Source: Nannocystis sp. (GTDB lineage Bacteria > Myxococcota_A > Polyangia > Nannocystales > Nannocystaceae). Taken from it: DNA of 64,000 nucleotides. This document shows positions 17,206 through 25,841 of this stretch, piece by piece (within the stretch, counting starts at the first letter, position 1; every line of letters begins with the position of its first letter). The translations under genes were made by a program, and so were the position numbers. The notes below the pieces were generated by a model. The model did no database searches. It saw only the letters and a list, made by a program, of their open reading frames with translations, and was not told the origin of the DNA. The stretch lies in contig JADJRG010000019.1 of assembly GCA_016712315.1 (NCBI GenBank), positions 124,001-188,000 on the forward strand, given 5' to 3'.

Positions 17206-17646
17206 ATGATCGGGGCCCCTGTGGACCTGTATCTGATCTTGGTCGCGCCGATCGGCGTGGTGATCGTGGTCGTGGTGCTGCGGCTGATCGGCGGCTGGCG
17301 CGACGCGCAGCTCGTCGATGAGGAGGCGGCGCGGGCGCGGCTGCGCGAGCAGGAGCCGGAGTTCGTGGCGCGCGAGGTGATCCTGGCGCGTGAGGGGCGG
17401 GGGGCGGTAGTGCGCGGGCGGCTGCGCGGGCGAGCGGCGGTGGCGCTGCTGGCCCCGCTGGGGGACCGCTTCGTGGTCCAGACGCTGCCGCAAGGGGGGC
17501 TGCGGGGGCTGGCGGTGACCGACGCGTCGACGCTGATGATGAAGACGGGGGCGCTCGCGGGCGGGACGATCACGATGACGTTCGCGGATCCGGCGGCGGC
17601 GACGGCGGCGCAGGTGTGGCTGCGCGGGCAGGAGGAGGGGCGATGA
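17206..17646 (+). CDS. Small membrane-anchored protein of unknown function
   Basis: 146 residues. A single N-terminal hydrophobic helix (about residues 7-26, LYLILVAPIGVVIVVVVLRL) is followed by a charged, Arg/Glu-rich soluble domain with no signal cleavage site and no domain I recognise. It overlaps the next gene by four bases (ATGA at 17643), so translation is coupled to the fatty acid hydroxylase, and a role alongside that membrane enzyme is likely. A GTG at 17221 is an alternative start that would leave the helix intact. Confidence 0.6.
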   Translation: MIGAPVDLYLILVAPIGVVIVVVVLRLIGGWRDAQLVDEEAARARLREQEPEFVAREVILAREGRGAVVRGRLRGRAAVALLAPLGDRFVVQTLPQGGLRGLAVTDASTLMMKTGALAGGTITMTFADPAAATAAQVWLRGQEEGR

Positions 17647-18548
17647 GCGGAGAATTCCCGCCGGTGATCTTGTGGGCGATCCCTGGCTTCGTCGCGCTGA
17701 TCGGCCTCGAGATCGCGGTGTGGCGGCTGCGCGGGCTCGGCCGCTATGAGGCGCGTGACACGGCGACGAGCTTGTTGATGGGGATCGGCAACCTGGGGCT
17801 CGGGCTGGTGACCGGCGGGGCGATCGCGGCGATCTTCGGCTGGGTGTACTCGCACCGGATCTTCGAGCTGGGCCGCGAGTGGTGGGTGTTCGTGCTGTGC
17901 TTCTTCCTCGAGGATCTCTTGTACTACTGGACGCACCGGCTGGGGCACGAGCGGCGGTGGATGTGGGCGGCGCACGTGAACCACCACTCGTCGCAGCACT
18001 ACAATTTGTCGACCGCGCTGCGGCAGACGTGGACGAGCTCGCTCGCGCTGTCGTTCGTGTTCACGCTGCCGATGGCGCTGCTGGGCTTTGAGCCGGCGAT
18101 GATCGTCTTCTTCTCGGGGTGCAGCTTGGTGTACCAGTTCTGGATCCACACGGAGGTGGTGCGCACGCTCGGGCCGCTGGAGTGGCTGCTGAACACGCCG
18201 AGCCATCACCGGGTGCATCACGCCTTCAACGCGCGCTATTTGGACGCGAACTACGGGGGGGTGCTGATCGTGTGGGACCGGCTCTTCGGCAGCTTCATCG
18301 CGGAGTCGGCGGAGGAGCGGCCGCTGTACGGGCTGGTAAAAAATATCGGGACGTTTAACCCGCTGTGGGTGGCGTTCCACGAGTGGATCGCGATCGCTCG
18401 TGATCTCGCGCGAGCGCGCTCGCTGCGGGAGGTGCTGGGGTACACGTGGGGGCCGCCTGGGTGGAGCCCGGACGGGTCGCGGCTGACGAGCGCGGCGCTG
18501 AAGGCCGAGCGGCAGGCGCGGGTCGCGAAGGGCGAGGGCGAGGGATGA
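17643..18548 (+). CDS. Sterol desaturase / fatty acid hydroxylase family membrane enzyme
   Basis: 301 residues from the ATG at 17643, which overlaps the preceding stop. Histidine clusters for a di-iron centre are all present: HRLGHE (H98, H102), HVNHHSSQH (H111, H114, H115) and HHRVHHAFN (H188, H189, H192, H193). Several membrane helices surround them. Members hydroxylate or desaturate sterols, fatty acids or carotenoids at the membrane. It is overlapped downstream by an FAD oxidoreductase (ATGA at 18545), forming a tight three-gene operon. Substrate unknown; some myxobacteria make sterols, which makes lipid or sterol modification a fair guess. Confidence 0.85.
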   Translation: MSGEFPPVILWAIPGFVALIGLEIAVWRLRGLGRYEARDTATSLLMGIGNLGLGLVTGGAIAAIFGWVYSHRIFELGREWWVFVLCFFLEDLLYYWTHRLGHERRWMWAAHVNHHSSQHYNLSTALRQTWTSSLALSFVFTLPMALLGFEPAMIVFFSGCSLVYQFWIHTEVVRTLGPLEWLLNTPSHHRVHHAFNARYLDANYGGVLIVWDRLFGSFIAESAEERPLYGLVKNIGTFNPLWVAFHEWIAIARDLARARSLREVLGYTWGPPGWSPDGSRLTSAALKAERQARVAKGEGEG

Positions 18549-19897
18549 GCGGGCGCGCGGCGATCGTGATCGTCGGCGGGGGTATGGTGGGCGCGGCGAC
18601 GGCGTACCACTTGGCGGTGCGGCAGAAGATCCGCGGGGTGACGCTGGTCGAGGCGGGCGAGCCGCTGGGGCTGACGAGCGCGATGGGGACCGAGGCGTAC
18701 CGGCAGTGGTGGCCAGGGGCGACGATGCGGCGCTTCATCGGGCGCAGCATCGATCTGCTCGAGGAGGTGAGCGCGGCGAGCGGCGAGGCGGTGGGGGTGG
18801 AGCGGCAGGGGTACCTGTTCGTCACGGGGGACGCGGCGGAGGCGGCGAGGCTGGGCGCGGAGGCGGAGGCGGCGGCGGCGCGCGGCGAGGGGCCGCTGCG
18901 GGTGCACCCGGGGGGCGAGCGGTATACGGCGCCCGGGCGATCGGGGTGGCGCGAGGCGCCGGCGGGGCTGGATCTCTTTACGAGCGGGGCGCGGCTGCGG
19001 GCCTCGTTCCCGTTCCTCTGCGAGGAGGCGATCGCGGGGCTGCACGTGCGCCGCTGCGGCTTCCTCGACGCGCAGCGCCTGGGGCGCTTTCTGTTAGGCG
19101 AGGCGACCCGGGCGGGCGCGGAGGTGCTGCGCGGTCGGGTGGTCGGCGTCGAAGATGGCTTTAAGGTCAGGTTGGAGGGCGGCGCCGAGATCGGGTGCGA
19201 GAAGCTGGTCTTAGCGCCAGGTCCGATGTTGGCGGCGGCGGCGGCGATGCTGGGCGCGGCGCCGCCGGTGCGCTGCGAGCTGCACGCGAAGGTGCATATC
19301 CCCGACCCGGCGAGGGTGGCGCCGGAGGGGGCGCCGCTGACGATCTGGCAGGATCCCGTGCGGCTGGGCTGGTCGGCGGCGGAGGCGGCGGCGTTGGCGA
19401 GCTCGCCGACCGAGCGGCGGTGGTTGGAGGTGCTGCCAGGTGGGGCGCACTTTCGTCGGCGCGGGGCGGACTTGCTGGGGATCTGGACGACGCTCAAGGA
19501 AGAGGGCGCGGAGGAGGGGACGACGAGGCCGGAATTCCCGCCGGTGTTTGATCCGTGGTTCGCGGAGGTGATGATCCGCGGGCTCGCTCGGCTGGTGCCA
19601 GGGGTGGCGGCGTACTTTGGCGCGGGCCCGCGGTGCCGGATCGACGGCGGCTATTACTGCAAGGCGCCCGACAACCTGCCGCTGATCGGGGCGCTGCCGA
19701 CGGCGGGGGCGTATGTCGTCGGGGCGCTGTCCGGGTTCGGGATCATGGGCGCGCAGGCGGCCGCGGAGCTGGTGACGGCGCATGTGCTGGAGCGCCCGCT
19801 GCCAGACTACGCGGGGGCGTTGGCGCCCGCGCGCTTCGCGGATCCGAGCTACGCGGCGGGGCTGGATCAGGCGGCGCTGCGGATCGGTCAGCTCTGA
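18545..19897 (+). CDS. FAD-dependent oxidoreductase, D-amino acid oxidase/sarcosine oxidase-like
   Basis: 450 residues. The N-terminal dinucleotide motif AAIVIVGGGMVGAATAYHL binds FAD, and the C-terminal GLARLVPGVAAYFG, GYYCKAPDNLPLIG and SGFGIMGAQAAAELV segments match the DAO superfamily (glycine oxidase, sarcosine oxidase beta). It overlaps the hydroxylase gene by four bases and is the last gene of that operon. A dedicated reductase or amine oxidase role within the operon is possible, but the substrate cannot be read from sequence. Confidence 0.8.
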   Translation: MSGRAAIVIVGGGMVGAATAYHLAVRQKIRGVTLVEAGEPLGLTSAMGTEAYRQWWPGATMRRFIGRSIDLLEEVSAASGEAVGVERQGYLFVTGDAAEAARLGAEAEAAAARGEGPLRVHPGGERYTAPGRSGWREAPAGLDLFTSGARLRASFPFLCEEAIAGLHVRRCGFLDAQRLGRFLLGEATRAGAEVLRGRVVGVEDGFKVRLEGGAEIGCEKLVLAPGPMLAAAAAMLGAAPPVRCELHAKVHIPDPARVAPEGAPLTIWQDPVRLGWSAAEAAALASSPTERRWLEVLPGGAHFRRRGADLLGIWTTLKEEGAEEGTTRPEFPPVFDPWFAEVMIRGLARLVPGVAAYFGAGPRCRIDGGYYCKAPDNLPLIGALPTAGAYVVGALSGFGIMGAQAAAELVTAHVLERPLPDYAGALAPARFADPSYAAGLDQAALRIGQL

Positions 19898-19933
19898 GGC
19901 GGCCTCGGCGGGGGCTCGCGCGCGCCTATCGGC

Positions 19934-19939
19934 TAATAT
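19934..19939 (+). promoter_or_regulatory. -10-like element very close to a start codon
   Basis: TAATAT at 19934-19939 ends seven bases before the ATG at 19947, in a short A/T-richer patch. If used, transcription would begin at or next to the start codon and the mRNA would be leaderless; no ribosome-binding site is visible. No good -35 is seen. Confidence 0.25.
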
Positions 19940-19946
19940 CGTTCTA

Positions 19947-21767
19947 ATGCAGACCAAACCCGCGCCTCTCCCCCAGATCCTCTTGTTCGCCGGCTCTCTC
20001 GCGCTGGTGGGCGCGTGCAACGGCGATGACGGCGGCGACGGGTCCGCGACCGAGGGATCGACGACGGGGACGACGAGCGGGGGCGAGTCGACGACGCAGG
20101 GGACGACGAGCGACAGCTCGGGGAGCGAGAGCGACAGCGAAGGCAGCAGCAGCGGGGGCGAGCTGGGATCGTGCGACCCCGACGCGCCTATCGATCTCGA
20201 GGTGAGCGGAGCGATCAAGGAGGACGTGACCTGGCAAGGGACGGTGCGGGTGAGCGGCAGCGTCGATGTGTCGGCCGAGGCGCGCTTGACGATCATGCCG
20301 GGGACGGCGGTGATCTTTGATGTCGGCACAGATCTCGAGCTGGGATGGAACGGGCAGGCGGCGTCCTTGATGGCCGTGGGGACGGCGGAGGCGCCGATCG
20401 AGCTGTGCGGGCGCTCGCCTGAGGCGGGGAGCTGGCGCGGCGTGTCGATCCGCAAGAACGTGACCAGCGACAGCGTGATCGAGCACGTGCGGATCCGCCA
20501 CGCAGGCAGCGGCGAGGCGCCGGCGCTGGTGCTCGAGGCGCCGATCACGGCGCTCGATGTGAAGGTTGAGGCGGTCGGCGGGGCGGGGGTCGAGGCGGTG
20601 GATTTTGCGAGCGGGAGCGCGCGCCTCAGCGTCTCGGGGGCGAAGGGGGCGCCGCTGGTGACGACGGGCTCAGGGGCGATCATGCGCCTGCCGCTGGGCG
20701 GATCGCTGACGGGCAACGGCGAGGACGTGGTCGAGGTGCGCTTCACGCGGATCGAGGCGAACACGACCTTCGAGCCGCCCGGGATCCCGTACCGCCAGTA
20801 CGGCAGCATGGACGTGCTGGGTGAGGCCGAGGTGGTCTTTAAGCCAGGTGTCGAGTACCTGGTCTCGGTCGACGCGGATCTGGAGTTCGGGTGGAACGGG
20901 CAGGCGGCGACGGTGTTCGCCGAGGGCACGGCGGAGGCGCCGGTGATCTTCGCGGGGGCGGTGGCAGAGCCGGGCTCGTGGCGCGGGTTGATGGTGCGCC
21001 AGAACGTGACGACGAACTCGCGCTTCGGCCACGTGATCGTCCGCGACGCGGGCGGCGGCTCGAGCTACGCGATGGAGCTGCGCTCGAAGATCACGCTCGA
21101 CCAGGTGCGACTGGAGGGGAACTCGGCGGGGATCTTCGTGGCGGCGCAGGGGCTGTCGGCGTCGACGAAGGACGTGACCGTGACGGAGACCGAGGGGGTC
21201 CCGCTGGTGCTCGAGTCGGAGGCGATCCACCAGGCGCCGACGGGCGGCTCGTATGTCGGCAACATGCGCGACGAGATCGAGGTGAAGGGCGGCGGCGTGA
21301 AGACGAGCGGGACGATGGCGGCGGTGGGGGTGCCGTACTTGATCAGCGGCTCGCTCGACGTCTTCAACGAGGCGGAGCTGACGATCGCGGCGGGCGTGGA
21401 GCTGGTGATGGGCCCGGACGTCGACGTCGAGATCGGCTGGAACGGCCAGACCGCGGCCCTGATCGCGCAAGGGACGGCGGAGGAGCCGATCGTCCTGCGC
21501 GGCCGTGACCCGGTGCCGGGGTGGTGGCGCGGGCTGATCATCCGCCAAAATACGCTCTCGAGCTCGAAGCTGGAGCACCTGCGGATCGGGCACGCCGGGC
21601 ATAACAACGGCGGAAATTTGGTGCTGTACCGGCCGCTCCCGGTGGTGTCGTCGCACTTCCACGACTCCGCGGGCTTCGGGATCAAGCGCGCGAAGGATGA
21701 CGTGAGCGACTACCTGTCCGGAAATACCTTTGAGAACAACGCGTCGGGCGACGTGGGGCAGATCTAG
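19947..21767 (+). CDS. Lipoprotein with three 182-residue repeats (probable beta-helix)
   Basis: 606 residues. Signal peptide ILLFAGSLALVGAC with lipidation expected at C24, then a Gly/Ser/Thr/Asp tether to about residue 72. The rest consists of three homologous units. Each contains the marker GWNGQ (Trp at 134, 316 and 498, exactly 182 residues apart), GTAEAP/GTAEEP, SWRG/WWRG, and a short-strand block such as IEHVRIRHAG, GHVIVRDAG or LEHLRIGHAG. The strand-rich, Asn/Gly-turn pattern resembles right-handed parallel beta-helix proteins. Catalytic residues are not evident; surface binding or adhesion is the simplest idea. Convergent with the M50 gene. Confidence 0.75.
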   Translation: MQTKPAPLPQILLFAGSLALVGACNGDDGGDGSATEGSTTGTTSGGESTTQGTTSDSSGSESDSEGSSSGGELGSCDPDAPIDLEVSGAIKEDVTWQGTVRVSGSVDVSAEARLTIMPGTAVIFDVGTDLELGWNGQAASLMAVGTAEAPIELCGRSPEAGSWRGVSIRKNVTSDSVIEHVRIRHAGSGEAPALVLEAPITALDVKVEAVGGAGVEAVDFASGSARLSVSGAKGAPLVTTGSGAIMRLPLGGSLTGNGEDVVEVRFTRIEANTTFEPPGIPYRQYGSMDVLGEAEVVFKPGVEYLVSVDADLEFGWNGQAATVFAEGTAEAPVIFAGAVAEPGSWRGLMVRQNVTTNSRFGHVIVRDAGGGSSYAMELRSKITLDQVRLEGNSAGIFVAAQGLSASTKDVTVTETEGVPLVLESEAIHQAPTGGSYVGNMRDEIEVKGGGVKTSGTMAAVGVPYLISGSLDVFNEAELTIAAGVELVMGPDVDVEIGWNGQTAALIAQGTAEEPIVLRGRDPVPGWWRGLIIRQNTLSSSKLEHLRIGHAGHNNGGNLVLYRPLPVVSSHFHDSAGFGIKRAKDDVSDYLSGNTFENNASGDVGQI

Positions 21768-21782
21768 CCGCTAGGGACCCAT

Positions 21783-21805
21783 GCGGCCGCGGCGCTCGCG
21801 GCCGC
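21783..21805. terminator. Strong hairpin between convergent genes
   Basis: GCGGCCGC at 21783-21790 and again at 21798-21805 (each arm is itself a palindrome) with a 7-base loop. It lies between the stops of the repeat lipoprotein (+) and the M50 gene (-). No T run on either side, so a bidirectional hairpin-type terminator is only a suggestion. Confidence 0.4.
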
Positions 21806-21824
21806 CGACGTCGCCGCAGGTCGA

Positions 21825-22544
21825 TCAGCGGGCGGGCGCGGTCTTGCGCAGGCGGGCGAGGCCGGTGCTGGTGTCGCGGCTGGCGACCAAGAGGGCGAGG
21901 CCCGCGCCGAGCACGGCGAGGGCGATCCAGAGGACGCCCCAGACTTGGGTGGGGATCCCGGTCAACTCGCCGAGCATCGCGGCGTCCGAGCGCAGGCCGG
22001 GGCGATCGAGGACGTCGCTCTTGATGTCGGCGATCGCGTAGAGGCAGCTCGTGAGGCCGATGATGCGCAGGAAGAAGTCGTTGAGGCGCTCGGAGAGCCA
22101 GATCCCGCTGGCGATGAGGGCGGCCGCGGAGGCGGCGCCGAAGAAGAAGCCGAAGCTGATGAAAGGCCGGACGTAGATGAGGGTGATGACGAGCAAGAGG
22201 ACGCCGAGCAGGACCGAGAGGGGGCGATCGAAGCGGGTGCGGGCGGCGAGGATGAGGATCGCGGCGCCCCAGAGGAGGCTGCCGAGGTAGCCAGCGCTGA
22301 GGGTGAGGAAGCGGCTGCCGCCCGCGGTGATGCAGTGGCCGCCCTGCTGAGCGACGACCTCGATCTCGATGATCTCTCCGCCGGTGAGCACGGCCATGGC
22401 GCCGTGGCTCAGCTCGTGGAAGAAGACGACGAGGACCTTGAGGGGATAGACGAGCGGGGTGTCCCAGAGGAGGAGGACGCCAGCGGCGAGCACGAGGAGA
22501 GAGATGACGCTGGTGTGGTCGACTCGGCTGAAGATCCCGGCCAT
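21825..22544 (-). CDS. M50B-like membrane metalloprotease
   Basis: 239 residues, mostly hydrophobic with about six membrane helices. The zinc motif HELSHG (H43, E44, H47) lies inside an early helix followed by AMAVLTGGEI. It matches the Pfam M50B-like group rather than the larger site-2 proteases; there is no PDZ domain. The second metal-ligand Asp segment of S2P enzymes is not clearly recognisable (a candidate is ADIKSDVLDR). Intramembrane proteolysis is expected but untested for this group. It is divergent from a radical SAM gene with 59 bases between the starts. Confidence 0.75.
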   Translation of the reverse strand: MAGIFSRVDHTSVISLLVLAAGVLLLWDTPLVYPLKVLVVFFHELSHGAMAVLTGGEIIEIEVVAQQGGHCITAGGSRFLTLSAGYLGSLLWGAAILILAARTRFDRPLSVLLGVLLLVITLIYVRPFISFGFFFGAASAAALIASGIWLSERLNDFFLRIIGLTSCLYAIADIKSDVLDRPGLRSDAAMLGELTGIPTQVWGVLWIALAVLGAGLALLVASRDTSTGLARLRKTAPAR

Positions 22545-22603
22545 GCGCGGCAGTATAGGGGAGGCTGGCTGGTGAGGCCCGCGCGCGGCTATGATGCGCG
22601 GGC

Positions 22604-23821
22604 TTGGCCAACCTCGGCTACATCCAGGTGGTCCGCCACTGCAATCACTTCTGCGGGTTCTGCTCGAACCCGACGACGCCGTATACGCACGACTTCGCGT
22701 CGATGCAGGCGCTGGTGGACGATCTGGTGCGGCGAGGCTACTTCGGGGTGATCTTGACGGGCGGGGAGCCGACGCTGCACCCAGAGCTGCCGCGGGTGGT
22801 CGGCTATGCGCGAGACCGCGGGCTGCATGTCCGGATGATCACGAACGGCTGGCGCCTGGGGGACCGCGCGTTCGCGCGCGAGCTGGCGGCGGCGGGGCTG
22901 CGGCTGGTGCATGTGTCGATCTACTCGGTGCGCCCGGAGATCGAGGCGCGGCTGCGCGGGGTCGAAGGCACGCTGCCGCGGGCGCTCGCGGCGCTCGACG
23001 CGGCGGCGGCGGCGGGGATCGAGGTGAACGTGAACTGCGTGATCAACCGCCTCAACGCGGATCACCTCGACGAGAACGTGCGCTACCTGCTGCGCGAGCA
23101 CGCGGCGGTGCGCCACTTCGTGTGGAACAACTTGGACCCGTCGATGGGGCGAGCTGAGGTGAACCAGGCGGCGTTCGTGCCGCGGCTGGCGGACTTCGAG
23201 CTGTCGCTGCACCGGGCGATGCGCCTGCTCGATCGGTCAGGTCGCAGCTTCCGCGTGGAGAAGGTGCCGCTCTGCTACATGACCGACTACGCGTGGGCGA
23301 GCACGGAGACGCGGAAGATCGTGAAGATGGAGGAGCGGGTGGTCCACTTCCTCGACGAGAAGCAGACGGTGCGGCAGACCGAGTGGGAGCACGTGTACGC
23401 GCCAGGGTGCGCGGCGTGCTCGCTGCGGCCGATCTGCGGGGGGCTCTTCGACCGCGGCGACGCGTACGACCCGGCGGAGCTGAGCCCGGTGTTCGTGCCG
23501 ATGGAGGCGGTGGTCGCGAAGATCCTGAGCGACCCCAGCGACCCGAGCACGCGCTGGCGATCGCTGGCGGCGTGGCGGGAAGAATTCATCGCCGCGAAGG
23601 GCGAGGGTGAGCGCGTGAGCCTGTCTCAAGGGGAAGGTTCCAGCGCGCGGCGGGCGGCGCCGACGGACGCGACGGTGCCGGTGGGGCGGCTGACGGCGCA
23701 GGGGCTGCGGCTGTACCAGGCGAAGCGGCGAGCGGAGGCGGAGAAGGCGGCGCGCTCGGGGGTGGCGCTCGAGCGCGCGCTGGCGCCTGACGCGGCGGCG
23801 GACGAGGGCGAGCGCCGTTGA
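22604..23821 (+). CDS. Radical SAM enzyme with additional C-terminal Cys cluster
   Basis: 405 residues from TTG at 22604; no in-frame ATG precedes it. The SAM-radical cluster motif is CNHFCGFC (C13, C17, C20), followed by the SAM-binding GGEPTLHPELP. A later cysteine (KVPLCYM) with CAACSLRPICGG forms a likely auxiliary Fe-S cluster of the twitch/SPASM kind. The last 70 residues are a charged tail rich in Ala, Arg and Glu. Such enzymes often modify peptides or act in cofactor synthesis; no precursor peptide is evident here. Divergent from the M50 protease gene. Confidence 0.85.
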   Translation: MANLGYIQVVRHCNHFCGFCSNPTTPYTHDFASMQALVDDLVRRGYFGVILTGGEPTLHPELPRVVGYARDRGLHVRMITNGWRLGDRAFARELAAAGLRLVHVSIYSVRPEIEARLRGVEGTLPRALAALDAAAAAGIEVNVNCVINRLNADHLDENVRYLLREHAAVRHFVWNNLDPSMGRAEVNQAAFVPRLADFELSLHRAMRLLDRSGRSFRVEKVPLCYMTDYAWASTETRKIVKMEERVVHFLDEKQTVRQTEWEHVYAPGCAACSLRPICGGLFDRGDAYDPAELSPVFVPMEAVVAKILSDPSDPSTRWRSLAAWREEFIAAKGEGERVSLSQGEGSSARRAAPTDATVPVGRLTAQGLRLYQAKRRAEAEKAARSGVALERALAPDAAADEGERR

Positions 23822-23845
23822 TCGGCCTCGGCGCGCGGTGAGGGC

Positions 23846-25642
23846 TCAGCGGGCGAGCGCGGGCTCGTCGAAGTGGATCGCCCAGTTGTAGAGCGGGTAG
23901 CCGTGCAGCGAGGGGGTCGGGTCGGAGTCGCGCAAGTTGCCGCGGGGGCCGGTGGTGGGGCCCGCAGGGGCGCCTGGCGTGCCGCTCCAGGCGTAGCGGA
24001 TCCGCGGCGAGGGGCCGGTCGGTTCGGCGCTGAGGGTGAGGGTGACCTGGGCGGGGCCGCTGAGCTCGACGGCGGTGATGGTGGGGGGTTCGCCGGAGCC
24101 GTCGACGAACTCAAAGCCGTAGGAGCCGGGGTCGCTGACCAGCTCGGTGTCGAGGACGAGGGGCGGGCTGGGGACGTGGAAGTCGACGACGACGGCGGCG
24201 CCGGTGAGGGCGGCGGCGAGCGGCGAGAGGGGGCGCCATGGCTGTCCCTCGAGGAAGATCCGCGCGTAGGCCTTGGCGTAGTGCTCGCCTAACCAGCGGG
24301 TGCCGTCGCCGGTGAGGTGGACGATGTCGCTGTAAGGGAGGAAATATTTGGGGCCGACGAGGGCGAAGCGGAGGGGATCGGTGCGGGCGATCTGCCACTG
24401 CTGGGCGGGGATCGAGGAGGTCGCCTCGCCGAAGGCGGTCCAGGAGGAGACCTGGCAGAAGAGCATGACGATCTCCTCGCTCTGGCCGGTGATCGCGCGG
24501 GCGTCGGTGTCGTAGGCGGCGCGCCAGGCGAGCAGGTTGGCGGCGTAGTCGGGGTTGCCGGGGGGCGGGAAGTCGTTGTGATCCGACTCGCCGTGGACGA
24601 CAGCGACGGCGCGCACGCGGTAGCTCTGGCGGGTGAGGTCGGCGATCTGCTTGGCGGCGGCGATCTGCGCGAGGCCGGCGGCGTAGGCGGCGGTGCCCTG
24701 CTTGATCAGCTCATAACGGGCGCCAGGGACGCCGTGGGCGGAGACGAGGAGCTGTCGAGGGAGGAAGCCGCGCGCCTGCCAGGTCGCGGCGGCGAGGTTG
24801 GCGAGGCCAGAGGCGATGGTCTCGCCGTTCTGCGCGTCGGCGGTCTCGATCAGGGGGACCAGCTCGGTGAGGCCGACGGCGCCGGCGCGCACGCCGGTGC
24901 TGAAGCGGCGGTTGTTGTAGGGCTGGGTGTCGCTGAGGACGGCGGAATTCCAGCCGGTGGAGAGGCTCTGGCCGGTGAGCAGGAGGTGGTCGATGTCGAT
25001 GAGGTCGCAGGCGCCGTGCAGGCAGGGGGCGCCGGCGGGGCACTGGAGGCCGCAGCCGCCGCAGTGGCCGGCGTCGGCCTGAGGATCGACGCAGCCGTCG
25101 CCGCCGCAGTAGAGCTGGCCAGGCTCGCAGGGGTTCTTACAAGCGCCGGCCTCGCAGCTCTGGCTGGGGTCGCAGGGGTCGTCGCAGGCGCCGCAGTGGG
25201 CGGTGTCGAGCGCGAGGTCGACGCAGGCGCCGTCACAAGCGGTCTGTCCTGAGGGACATGCAGGCTGGCAGGAGCCGGCGGCGCAGACGAGCTCGTCCGG
25301 GCACTGAAGGCCGCAGCCGCCGCAATTGTTCGGGTCGGCTCGGGCGTCGACGCAGGCGCCGTCGCAGACGGTCTGGCCCTCGTCGCAGAGCGGGCGGCAC
25401 TGGCTGGCATAACATGCCTGTCCTGCAGGACAGGAGCGGCCGCAGGCGCCGCAGTGCGCGGGGTCGCTCGCGAGGTCGACGCAGAGGCCGTCACAGGGCT
25501 CGGCGGGCGCGGGGCAGGCGGAGGCGGTGGGATCGTCGGTGGCGGCGGTCGTGGTGGCGGTCGCGGTCTCAGTGCCGTCGCCGCCGGCGCCGGCGCAGGC
25601 GGTGAGCAGGGCGGCGGCGAGGAGGCGCGCGTGGGCTCGCAT
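23846..25642 (-). CDS. Cys-rich lipoprotein with SGNH-type (sialate O-acetylesterase-like) hydrolase domain
   Basis: 598 residues. Signal peptide with a canonical lipobox LLTAC, a short Thr/Ala/Asp tether, then about 170 residues of Cys-rich repeats of the form DPAHCGACGRSCPAGQ-C, seen four to five times. The catalytic part begins with LLLTGQSLSTGW, where Ser226 is the predicted nucleophile. HGESDHND is the family His-Glu block, and DIVHLTGDG supplies the catalytic Asp/His. This resembles the SASA (PF03629) family of carbohydrate acetylesterases. The Cys repeats probably form a rigid stalk or bind ligands. Likely deacetylates extracellular glycans; substrate unknown. Convergent with the radical SAM gene. 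Confidence 0.75.
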   Translation of the reverse strand: MRAHARLLAAALLTACAGAGGDGTETATATTTAATDDPTASACPAPAEPCDGLCVDLASDPAHCGACGRSCPAGQACYASQCRPLCDEGQTVCDGACVDARADPNNCGGCGLQCPDELVCAAGSCQPACPSGQTACDGACVDLALDTAHCGACDDPCDPSQSCEAGACKNPCEPGQLYCGGDGCVDPQADAGHCGGCGLQCPAGAPCLHGACDLIDIDHLLLTGQSLSTGWNSAVLSDTQPYNNRRFSTGVRAGAVGLTELVPLIETADAQNGETIASGLANLAAATWQARGFLPRQLLVSAHGVPGARYELIKQGTAAYAAGLAQIAAAKQIADLTRQSYRVRAVAVVHGESDHNDFPPPGNPDYAANLLAWRAAYDTDARAITGQSEEIVMLFCQVSSWTAFGEATSSIPAQQWQIARTDPLRFALVGPKYFLPYSDIVHLTGDGTRWLGEHYAKAYARIFLEGQPWRPLSPLAAALTGAAVVVDFHVPSPPLVLDTELVSDPGSYGFEFVDGSGEPPTITAVELSGPAQVTLTLSAEPTGPSPRIRYAWSGTPGAPAGPTTGPRGNLRDSDPTPSLHGYPLYNWAIHFDEPALAR

Positions 25643-25841
25643 TGGCCCTCAGGATCGCCCGGTCGCCGCTGTGCACGCGAGCGCCCTCGGATGTGGATGC
25701 GAGGCGAGAGGGCGTTCCGGTCAGCTCGCTCGTGGTTGAGATCGCGGACCTGGATCGGCGTGAGAGCAGCGCTCGTTGGTTGTTGCGCCTCGTCTCCTGT
25801 TCCGCTACATGAGATGGGCGTAATCGCGCGGCGGGAGATCG

